Assembly: GCA_003248565.1 (NCBI GenBank)
Contig: QFOV01000079.1
Span: 1 to 13,034 of the forward strand
Length of the DNA stretch: 13,034 bases
Direction: 5' to 3'
From: Stenotrophomonas sp.
GTDB lineage: Bacteria > Pseudomonadota > Gammaproteobacteria > Xanthomonadales > Xanthomonadaceae
A program made the translations under genes and the position numbers. Shown here in pieces: positions 8,001 to 13,034 of this stretch. Position 1 is the stretch's first letter; each line of letters begins with the position of its first letter. A model generated the notes under the pieces. The model did no database searches. It had not been told where the DNA came from and saw nothing but the letters and a program-made list of their open reading frames with translations.

Positions 8001-8168
8001 GGCGCGGGGTCGGCCGGCCGCCACTCGCTGGGCACCGGCGTATTCGGCGGCACGCTCGCCTCCACCGCGCTGGGCATCTTCTTCGTCCCGCTGTTCTACG
8101 TGATCGTGCGTAGCCTCTCGCCGCGCAAAACGCGCGCAACGACGACCGAAGTGGAGAACCCGTCGTGA
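5028..8168 (+). CDS. smeB: SmeB, RND multidrug efflux pump (HAE-1/AcrB family)
   Basis: 1046-residue inner-membrane proton-drug antiporter, the engine of the tripartite pump; AcrB has 1049. It starts at GTG with AAGGAG overlapping the smeA stop codon. The N-terminus MARFFIDRPIFAWVIAI is typical. The order is helix 1, a large periplasmic loop (about 30-335), helices 2-6, a second periplasmic loop (about 560-870) and helices 8-12. The proton-relay residues are present: D407/D408 in GLLVDDAIVVVENVER and K939 in GLAAKNGILIVEFAKE. Matched by position to E. coli AcrB, the drug-pocket phenylalanines are changed: F136 to I136, F178 to M178, F610 to I610, F615 to G615, F617 to G617, and F628 to Y631 (after a 3-residue insertion). 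The switch loop is therefore oligoglycine (G617-G621). Published work on S. maltophilia links SmeABC to beta-lactam, aminoglycoside and quinolone resistance. Its stop overlaps the smeC start (GTGA). Confidence 0.95.
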   Translation: MARFFIDRPIFAWVIAIVITLAGTLAVFSLPLEQYPDIAPPSVSIRANYTGASAQTVENAVTQVIEQQMTGLDNLMYMSSSSSSSGGAQITLTFESGTNADTAQMQVQNKLQQAESKLPDAVKNTGVTVTKSSGNIFMVVAFSSADGSMQKNDIADYMASSVQDPISRVSGVGNVQVMGAQYAMRIWLDPEKLRTYSLMPSDISTAISAQNADVSSGQLGALPAVDDHGLNVTVTARSRLQTQEQFRKVVVKSDPSGALVHLSDVATVELGGESYNVMSTFNGKPAAGMGIELASGANALQVADAVQARLQQLQPFFPAGLQYQVAMDTTPFVRISIEEVVKTLIEAIVLVVLIMYLFLQSWRATLIPAVAVPVVLMGTFGVLSLLGYSINTLTMFAMVLAIGLLVDDAIVVVENVERVMVSEHLSAREATRKSMQQITGALVGIALVLTAVFLPMAFFGGSTGMIYRQFSVTIASAMILSVLVAMTLTPAMCASLLVAPGPDGHAVHRGRLGRFFAGFNRRFDASAERYQHGVQRLLGRRSLGLACYAALVLLMAVLFWRLPTSFLPAEDQGTLIVQVKLPSGTTMQRTQAVMDQLTAYALEQPEVSTIMANAGSGGGGGNSAQNSAQAYIRLKDWSLRDASAQQVGVRITQAMSRIPDAQIFAVTPSGIPGMGQTGGFTFQLQDLGGAGHEALLAAREQLLQEAAQESSLAKVRYTAVDDAPSFKVEIDDAKAGALDLATSDINNTLSTALGGTYVNDFINRGRVKKVYVQGEAAARMLPADIGRWSVRNSDGQMVAFSAFSTSSWDFAPATLTRFNGSGSMEISGEANAGTSSGTAMDTMERLAAELPAGIGFSWSGMSYQERLAGNQAPLLYAVSLLFVFLCLAALYESWSVPLSVMLAVPIGVVGALLLTSLRGLENDVYFQVGLLTTVGLAAKNGILIVEFAKELEEQGQSLLQAVVHAARMRLRPILMTSLAFLLGVLPLVISSGAGSAGRHSLGTGVFGGTLASTALGIFFVPLFYVIVRSLSPRKTRATTTEVENPS

Positions 8169-9640
8169 CCCGGATCCGCCCCGTGCCTGCCCCGCGCAGC
8201 TCCGTATTGTTTGCCGCCTGTCTGCTTGCACTATCCGGCTGCACCAGCATGGCGCCGCATTACGTGCGACCACCAACACCGGTGAGCGGCACGCTTCCGG
8301 CGCAGCCCCCCACCACCATGGGCGATGCCCGCGCAGTGGCCGAGCTGCAGTGGCGGCAGGTTTTCCTGGACCCCCGCCTGCAACAGGTGATCGCACTGGC
8401 GCTGGAGAACAACCGCGACCTGCGCATCGCCCTGCTCAACATCGAATCACAGCGCGCCCAGTTCCGCATCCAACGGGCTTCGTCGCTGCCCGCGATTGAC
8501 GCGTCCGCGTCGCAGTCGCGCAGTCGCGGCAGCGATACCTCCGGGGAGGCCGGCGTCAGCCGGGGTGCCAGCGCCGAGGTCGGCATCGCCAGTTGGGAAC
8601 TGGATCTGTTCGGTCGCATCCGCAGCCTCAACGACCAGGCCCTGGAGACCTGGTTGGCCACCACTGAAACCCAGCGCGGCACCCGCTTGTCGCTGGTCGC
8701 CGAAGTGGCGACGGCGTGGCTGACGCTCTGCGCCGACCAGCAGCGGCTGGAACTGGCCACGCAGACCCTGCACAACCAACAGCAGACTCTGGCACTGAGC
8801 CAACAGCGGCATGCGCAGGGCATCGTCTCCGGCCTGGACCTGGCCCAGGTGGAAGCCAGCGTGCAAAGCGCGCGGGCCGACGTAGCCAGCTACACCGCGC
8901 AACTGGCTCAAGATCGCAACGCACTGGAGCTGTTGGCCGGCACGCACCTGCAGGACACGCTGCTGCCTTCCAATGCTGAACTGGGCAGTGCCGTGGCGCT
9001 GGCGCCAATTCCCCCGGACCTCGATTCACGGGTACTGCTGGAACGGCCCGATGTGCTCGCGGCCGAGCATGCACTGAAGGCTGCCAATGCCAACATCGGC
9101 GCTGCGCGTGCTGCGTTCTTCCCGAGCATTTCGCTCACCGCAAGCACCGGCCGCAGCAGCGACGCACTGTCCTCGCTGTTCAGCGGCGGCCAACGCACCT
9201 GGTCATTCGTTCCGAGCATCAGCATCCCGATCTTCCACGCAGGCGCGCTGAAAGCCGAGCTGGACGTCGCCACACTGGGCAAGCATATCGAGGTGGCCCG
9301 CTACGAAAAGAGCATCCAGAGCGCGTTCGCCGAAGTCGCCGATGCACTGGTTGCCCGCGCCAACCTTGATGAGCAGCTTGATGCGCAACACGCGTTGGTC
9401 GCCGCCAACCAACGCGGCTACACCCTCGCCGATACCCGCTACCGCGCCGGGGTGGATGGTTATCTGGAAGCCTTGGACGCACAACGTTCGTTGTACGCTG
9501 CACTGCAGGCACAGATCACCCTGCAGCTTTCCGAAGCCAACAACCGGGTCGCGCTGTACAAGGTGCTGGGCGGAGGCGCCGACGCGCAGCCCAGCGCCAG
9601 TACCGCCGCGTCCGCATCAGCACAGGATTTGCCTGGTTGA
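8165..9640 (+). CDS. smeC: SmeC, outer-membrane efflux channel lipoprotein (OprM/NodT family)
   Basis: 491-residue outer-membrane factor forming the trimeric exit channel of the pump. The signal peptide ends in lipobox L-S-G-C, with C26 as the predicted lipidated residue, followed by the family hallmark APHYVRP. Two tandem OEP repeats (about residues 60-255 and 275-470) build the beta-barrel and alpha-tunnel. The second contains the recognisable DSRVLLERPDVLAAEHALKAANANIG and a final GVDGYLEALDAQRSLY. The C-terminal 20 residues are Ala/Ser-rich and probably disordered. Translation starts at a GTG that overlaps the smeB stop by 4 bp, with GGAG nine bases upstream, so it is coupled to smeB. SmeC has been reported to contribute to resistance independently of SmeAB, so it may serve other pumps. 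The operon ends 78 bp before the convergent fsr gene. Confidence 0.92.
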   Translation: MTRIRPVPAPRSSVLFAACLLALSGCTSMAPHYVRPPTPVSGTLPAQPPTTMGDARAVAELQWRQVFLDPRLQQVIALALENNRDLRIALLNIESQRAQFRIQRASSLPAIDASASQSRSRGSDTSGEAGVSRGASAEVGIASWELDLFGRIRSLNDQALETWLATTETQRGTRLSLVAEVATAWLTLCADQQRLELATQTLHNQQQTLALSQQRHAQGIVSGLDLAQVEASVQSARADVASYTAQLAQDRNALELLAGTHLQDTLLPSNAELGSAVALAPIPPDLDSRVLLERPDVLAAEHALKAANANIGAARAAFFPSISLTASTGRSSDALSSLFSGGQRTWSFVPSISIPIFHAGALKAELDVATLGKHIEVARYEKSIQSAFAEVADALVARANLDEQLDAQHALVAANQRGYTLADTRYRAGVDGYLEALDAQRSLYAALQAQITLQLSEANNRVALYKVLGGGADAQPSASTAASASAQDLPG

Positions 9641-9718
9641 CGCCCTGCACTGTCTGCAGCATTGCAGGCTTGCGGATTCGCTCCGCTTGCCCGGGCGACG
9701 GTCTCTGAACACTTGGTC
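9641..9718. other. Short convergent intergenic region, smeC/fsr
   Basis: Two small inverted repeats lie between the convergent genes: CCTGCA (9644-9649) with TGCAGG (9663-9668), and GCGGA-TTCGC-TCCGC at about 9672-9686. Neither is followed by a T-run on either strand, so they are at best weak terminators; termination may be Rho-dependent. GGTCTC occurs twice 15 bp apart (9700 and 9715), which looks incidental. Confidence 0.3.
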
Positions 9719-10930
9719 TCAGTGCGCGCGCGGGTTCGGCAGAAAGGCTGCGACGATTCCAAGCAAAGGCAGGAACGAGATCACCTTGTAGACCCAGAGG
9801 ATGCTGGTGTGGTCCGCCAGCACGCCCAGTACCGCCGCACCCAGGCCACCCATGCCGAAGGCGAAGCCGAAGAACAGGCCGGAAACCGTACCGATGCGGT
9901 TGGGCATCAGTTCCTGCGCGTACACCAGGATCGCCGAGAACGCCGAGGACAGCACGAAGCCGATGACCATCGTCAGGATCATGGTCCACTGCAGGTCCGC
10001 GTACGGCAGGATCAGTGCGAACGGTGCCACGCCCAAAATAGAGGCCCAGATCACCGGCTTGCGGCCGATGCGGTCACCCAGCGGCCCGCCAATCAGGGTG
10101 CCGGCCGCCGACGCTGCAAGGAAACCGAACAGGTGCAGCTGCGCGCTCTGTACCGACACATGGAATTTCTGGATCAGATAGAACGTGTAGTAGCTGCTCA
10201 GACCAGCGATGTAGAAGTACTTGCTGAAGATCAGCACCAGCAGGATGCCGATCACCCAGGCCACAGTCTTCGGCGGCAACAGATTGGCCGGCTTGGCCGC
10301 CACCTTGGGCTGCGCAGCGACGGCCAGCAGGTGCTGCTGGTACCAACGGCTCACATAAGTCAGCAAGCCAATGCCCAACAGCGCCGCGCAGGCGAACCAG
10401 GCCACGCTGCGCTGCCCATTCGGCACGATCACCGCTGCAGCCAGCAGCGGGCCCACCGCAGTGCCGGCGTTGCCACCGAGCTGGAACACCGATTGCGACA
10501 GGCCATGACGGCCGCCGGATGCCAGCCGCGCGATGCGCGAGGATTCCGGATGGAAGATCGCCGAGCCGATGCCGACCAGCATCGCCGCCACCAGCACCGT
10601 CGCGAAGTTCGGTGCGAACGCCAACAGCAACAGGCCACACAAGGTGGACAGCATGCCCATCGGCAGCGAATACGGCGCCGGCCGCTTGTCGGTGCGCAGG
10701 CCGATCAAGGGCTGGAACAAGGACGCAGTGAGCTGGTAGGTCAGCGTGATCAAACCCACCTGGGCGAAACTCAGATGGAACTGACCCTTGAAGATCGGGT
10801 ACAGCGCCAGGATCAGCGACTGCATCATGTCGTTGACCAGGTGCGAACTGCTGATCGCCGCGAGCACGCCTACCGCGACCGGGCGACGTTGTGGGACGGG
10901 AGCTGCAAGCGTTGAAGCAGGAGATGACAT
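9719..10930 (-). CDS. fsr: Fsr-like MFS exporter (fosmidomycin resistance family)
   Basis: 403-residue inner-membrane drug exporter with 12 predicted helices, very similar in length and content to E. coli Fsr (406). Shared landmarks are SHLVNDMMQSLILALYP (29-45), the helix 2-3 loop with TDK-P-P-SLP-GM, FHPESSRIARLASGGRHGLSQS (126-147), FSKYFYIAGLSSYYTFYL, AQLHLFGFLAASAAGT, GGPLGDRIGRK, and a long C-terminal block containing FSAILVYAQELMPNRIG, GLFFGFAFGMGGLGAA and VLADHTSI. In E. coli, overexpressed Fsr exports fosmidomycin; the natural substrate is not settled. The gene is divergent from the AraC-type gene, with about 70 bp between them depending on the start chosen there, so that regulator probably controls it. 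The Shine-Dalgarno is poor. Confidence 0.92.
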   Translation of the reverse strand: MSSPASTLAAPVPQRRPVAVGVLAAISSSHLVNDMMQSLILALYPIFKGQFHLSFAQVGLITLTYQLTASLFQPLIGLRTDKRPAPYSLPMGMLSTLCGLLLLAFAPNFATVLVAAMLVGIGSAIFHPESSRIARLASGGRHGLSQSVFQLGGNAGTAVGPLLAAAVIVPNGQRSVAWFACAALLGIGLLTYVSRWYQQHLLAVAAQPKVAAKPANLLPPKTVAWVIGILLVLIFSKYFYIAGLSSYYTFYLIQKFHVSVQSAQLHLFGFLAASAAGTLIGGPLGDRIGRKPVIWASILGVAPFALILPYADLQWTMILTMVIGFVLSSAFSAILVYAQELMPNRIGTVSGLFFGFAFGMGGLGAAVLGVLADHTSILWVYKVISFLPLLGIVAAFLPNPRAH

Positions 10931-10996
10931 GGCGTAACCGCGGGATGGGGGCGGACGCGCATGGTAGAGTCGCGATCAACGTCCATCCTGCGCAAT
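10931..10996. promoter_or_regulatory. Divergent fsr / araC-type promoter region
   Basis: This short gap must hold the promoters of both divergent genes. On the plus strand TAGAGT at 10964-10969 resembles a -10 box and would start transcription near 10976, upstream of the ATG at 10997; no good -35 is visible (CGGGAT at 17 bp). On the minus strand no clear promoter pair was found. Absent -35 elements suggest activator dependence, fitting an AraC-type regulator. Weak evidence. Confidence 0.3.
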
Positions 10997-11803
10997 ATGG
11001 TCATGCATCCTTTCGAAAAGGACATTCCGGATGCCCGAAAAGGCCGTCGCCAGCCGCTCCCGGCCGGGCCGGAAACCGTGGTGTACTGCAAGGCGCGGGA
11101 CTACCCCAGCGCCACCGTGATTCCGCTGCACCACCATCCGGATCGGCACCAGCTGGTCTACGCGGAAACCGGGGTATTGGTGGTCAATGCAGGCATGGGC
11201 CGCTGGGTGGTACCCAGCACGCGGGCGATCTGGATGCCGGCCGGCATCGGCCATCAGGTGCATTGCATCGGTCTGGTGCAGATGCGCAGTCTGTACATCA
11301 CCCCGGAGGCAATGCCACACGCGCCGGAGACACCCTCGGCGGTGTCCATCACCCCGTTGCTGGCATCGCTGATCCACGCCGCTATCGAAATCCCGGCGCG
11401 CTATGCCGAGAACTCGCGTGATGGACGGCTGATGCGATTGATCCTGGACGAAGTACAGACCCTGCCGGTGCTGCCACTACACCTGCCCGAGCCGCGCGAT
11501 CCACGGCTGCGCCAGATCGGCAGGCAGCTGCAACGCCACCCGGACGATGCTTCCACCCTGCGGGAGTGGGCGGCGCGCCTGCAGGTGGACGTCAAAACCA
11601 TCCAGCGCCTGTGTGCACGCGAACTGGGCATGACCTTCGGCCAATGGCGCCAGCAGGCACGCCTGCTGCGTGCACTGGAACGCTTGGCGGTTGGCGAGAA
11701 AGTCATCGACGTTGCATTGGCGCTGGGCTATGAGAGCCCCAGCGCATTTGCCACCATGTTCAAGCGCCGTTTCGGGCTGACGCCGAGCCAGTTCTTCCGC
11801 TGA
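10997..11803 (+). CDS. AraC-family regulator with N-terminal cupin domain
   Basis: About 268 residues. The N-terminal cupin-type AraC-binding domain (about 25-110) shows the characteristic order IPLHHHPDRHQLVYAETGVL, then RWVVPSTRAIWMPAG and GHQVH; the histidines H45-H47 and H51 are typical ligand-site positions in this subfamily. The C-terminal AraC DNA-binding domain (about 170-268) has two helix-turn-helix units: LREWAARLQVDVKTIQRLCARELG and IDVALALGYESPSAFATMFKRRFGLTPSQFF. An in-frame ATG at 10961 would add 12 residues and has a G-rich stretch upstream; I prefer 10997 (or 11003) because the extra codons look non-coding and would leave only 30 bp for two promoters. Pairing with a divergent MFS exporter is a common arrangement (for example NimR/NimT). 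The likely target is fsr; the inducer is unknown. Confidence 0.9.
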   Translation: MVMHPFEKDIPDARKGRRQPLPAGPETVVYCKARDYPSATVIPLHHHPDRHQLVYAETGVLVVNAGMGRWVVPSTRAIWMPAGIGHQVHCIGLVQMRSLYITPEAMPHAPETPSAVSITPLLASLIHAAIEIPARYAENSRDGRLMRLILDEVQTLPVLPLHLPEPRDPRLRQIGRQLQRHPDDASTLREWAARLQVDVKTIQRLCARELGMTFGQWRQQARLLRALERLAVGEKVIDVALALGYESPSAFATMFKRRFGLTPSQFFR

Positions 11804-11864
11804 GGGCATATGCGAACCGCCGCGCCGCCGCACTGAGCAACGCGCCGGACGATGCGCGTCGCTT

Positions 11865-12557
11865 TCAGCCAGTGGTGGCCGTCGCCGCCTCGTCGATCAG
11901 GGCTGCGACCTCCGCCGGATGCGATGCCAGCGATGCATGTCCCGCCTCCAGCGTTATCACCTTGCGGGCGTTGAGACGGGCGGACATCGCCTTCTGGTTC
12001 TCCGGCGCGATCATCCGGTCCTGGCTGGATATCTGATACCAGCTTGGCTTGTGCTTCCAGGCCGGGTCACTGATGTTCTCACCGAAGGTACCGGCCAACG
12101 GCGCCTTCTGCGTTACGCCCATGACAAAGCCCTCCTCCTCGGGCAGGTCCTGGCAGAAGCTCTCGTGGAACTTGTCCGGCTTAAGCCACAGGTAGCCGTC
12201 GCTGTCTGGCGCCAGGTTCGGCGCTGCGACCGGGAGGTGCTGCTGGGTGATGCCGCCCGGGCTCTCGCCGGCATCGGGAGCAAACGCGGCAATGAACACC
12301 AAGGCTTTCACGTTGGGCAGATTGCCAGCCTGGGTGATTACCGCACCGCCTTAGGAATGCCCCACTAGGACCACCGGCCCGTCGATCTGCGCCACCATCT
12401 TGCGGGTGCGCTCGGCATCATCAGCCAAGGAGGTAAGTGGATTCTCAACTGCACGGATATCCTGGTAGCCCAGGCCCCGCAGCGCCAGTATCACCCGCGC
12501 CCAATGCGCCGCTCCGCCCCAGAAACCATGCACCAGAACCACTGCCGGCTTGCCCAT
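11865..12557 (-). pseudogene. Alpha/beta-hydrolase interrupted by in-frame TAA
   Basis: A 230-codon alpha/beta-hydrolase of the short esterase/AB-hydrolase_6 type, read in one continuous frame except for a TAA at codon 69 (12351-12353). The start has a good ribosome site (GGGAG). The first part reads MGKPAVVLVHGFWGGAAHW (oxyanion-hole HGF) and leads to VVLVGHS, where S68 is the nucleophile. The stop follows at once, and the frame resumes GGAVITQAG. The expected elbow is G-H-S-Y-G-G, so a single change from TAT or TAC to TAA explains it. Downstream the other triad residues are present: D180 in SSQDRMIAP and H207 in LEAGHASL. No frameshift or deletion is seen, so the loss is recent, or it is a sequencing error. 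As read, only 68 residues would be made and there would be no activity. Function before disruption unknown; probable small-ester hydrolase. Confidence 0.85.
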
Positions 12558-12989
12558 GATGTGCGCTCCCGCTGCTTGGAATAGTCGATGACGGAGAGCG
12601 GGTGCCTCACCCAGGCAACGCTTGGCGCCCGCCCTGTGCCCGCCATTCTGAAACTCGGCCGTAAACTGGCCGTGACGGTTTCATTGCCGGGATTGCATCA
12701 TCGTCCCGGTTCCCATTCAGTGCGAAACCCGGCGCCGGCAGCACCGTTACCAAGCATTGCAAGCCGATGCCGCTTGCCTTCGCAGGGCGCATCCAGTGTG
12801 GGCTCTGCAGACCCTTGCCTGCGCCCGCTGAAGACACAGCAAGCCAAGCATAAAACGCACCGTTGCACTCCCCATGACTGGCCAACTCGCATGCATCCAA
12901 CGGTATTCGCTATGCTGCGCGCCCGCTCGCCCGGTACGGACCTGCGCGGGCTTTGCTTTTGTAGTACCCCTTACTTCATTGGATGAGAA
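12558..12989. other. Intergenic region without a convincing gene
   Basis: About 430 bp lie between the divergent hydrolase pseudogene and the frame starting at 12990. Open frames on both strands cross it, but none shows a recognisable fold, good ribosome site or codon pattern. Visible structure: palindrome GGGTG-CCT-CACCC (12600-12612); inverted repeat CCGGGA/TCCCGG with an 11-base loop (12687-12709); a -10-like TATGCT at 12911-12916; and the hairpin with T-run listed separately. It must contain the promoter of the rightward gene. Confidence 0.5.
12921..12960 (+). terminator. GC-rich hairpin followed by T-run (terminator- or attenuator-like)
   Basis: GCCCGC (12921-12926) pairs with GCGGGC (12946-12951). 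The intervening loop can itself form a small GGT-ACGG-ACC helix (12933-12942). TTTGCTTTT follows immediately. This is the form of a Rho-independent terminator on the plus strand, yet no plus-strand gene ends here and a gene begins only 30 bases later. It could end a small unannotated RNA or act as a leader attenuator; the function is undetermined. Confidence 0.4.
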
Positions 12990-13034
12990 ATGGCTGCAAA
13001 CGTAAAACTTGATGCTTTGAGCGAAATCGCGGGC
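12990..13034 (+). CDS. Start of an unidentified gene, cut by the window edge
   Basis: An ATG at 12990 is preceded by GGATGAG at a good Shine-Dalgarno distance and opens a frame of 15 codons (MAANVKLDALSEIAG) to the window end. The codons are more AT-rich than the rest of the window, as is often seen at starts of well-translated genes. The sequence is too short to assign to a family. The 430-bp upstream gap and the leader hairpin suggest it has its own promoter. Confidence 0.5.
   Translation, partial: MAANVKLDALSEIAG

Noticed and set aside
9662..10915. A 417-codon plus-strand frame opposite fsr.
   Set aside because: It is rich in Arg, Gln and His with no fold; the opposite strand encodes a clear Fsr homologue over the same span.
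10965..10985. GTAGAGTCG, similar to the start of the GTAG-type palindromic (SMAG/REP) elements common in S. maltophilia.
   Set aside because: The complementary arm needed for the hairpin is absent; the motif is better read as a -10-like promoter element.
12588..12986. Overlapping small open frames on both strands in the right-hand gap (132 codons plus, 97 codons minus).
   Set aside because: No recognisable motif, good ribosome site or consistent codon bias, and each overlaps the other.
1..13034. Search for CRISPR arrays, insertion sequences, tRNA genes, toxin-antitoxin or phage-defence modules.
   Set aside because: No spaced repeats of suitable length, transposase motifs, cloverleaf-like sequence or defence-type proteins were seen. 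The only periodic array is the short 10-bp repeat at 1543-1588.

Overview
The window reads as chromosomal DNA of a GC-rich gammaproteobacterium of the Xanthomonadaceae, most likely Stenotrophomonas (S. maltophilia complex). The main reason is the central block, an OmpR-type regulator and sensor kinase (smeR, smeS) transcribed away from a complete lipoprotein adaptor / RND pump / outer-membrane factor operon (smeA, smeB, smeC). That is the layout described for the smeSR-smeABC multidrug efflux locus. The species is inferred from gene order and protein motifs; no database was searched. No phage, insertion sequence, CRISPR array, tRNA or rRNA was seen.

Layout from left to right. (1) 1-1463, minus strand: a DeoR-family repressor followed 59 bp downstream by a YbjJ-like MFS transporter that runs off the left edge. 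Upstream of the repressor, 1543-1588 holds five GCA(C)A-type direct repeats at exact 10-bp spacing over a plausible promoter, a likely autoregulatory operator. (2) 1603-3704, minus strand: smeR and smeS, overlapping by 4 bp. (3) 3705-3851: the divergent smeS/smeA control region, with a tandem 11-bp direct repeat and a partial match to the enterobacterial BaeR box. (4) 3852-9640, plus strand: smeA, smeB and smeC, tightly packed and translationally coupled; smeB and smeC both start with GTG. (5) 9719-10930, minus strand: a close homologue of the fosmidomycin exporter Fsr, divergent from an AraC-family cupin regulator on the plus strand (to 11803). (6) 11865-12557, minus strand: an alpha/beta-hydrolase gene broken by one in-frame TAA in the nucleophile elbow. 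(7) 12558-12989: about 430 bp without a convincing gene, ending in a GC-rich hairpin plus T-run just before a new plus-strand reading frame (12990 to the edge) that is too short to identify.

Functionally this is an export and drug-response neighbourhood. It holds one envelope-spanning RND pump under two-component control, one MFS exporter beside its probable AraC regulator, and one MFS carrier under a DeoR-type repressor. The main system is known rather than new. The points most worth following up are the SmeB drug-binding pocket, in which all six phenylalanines of the AcrB hydrophobic trap appear replaced and the switch loop is oligoglycine; the helically phased repeat array before the DeoR-type gene; the tandem repeat and BaeR-like site between smeS and smeA; and the nonsense codon directly after the catalytic serine of the hydrolase.
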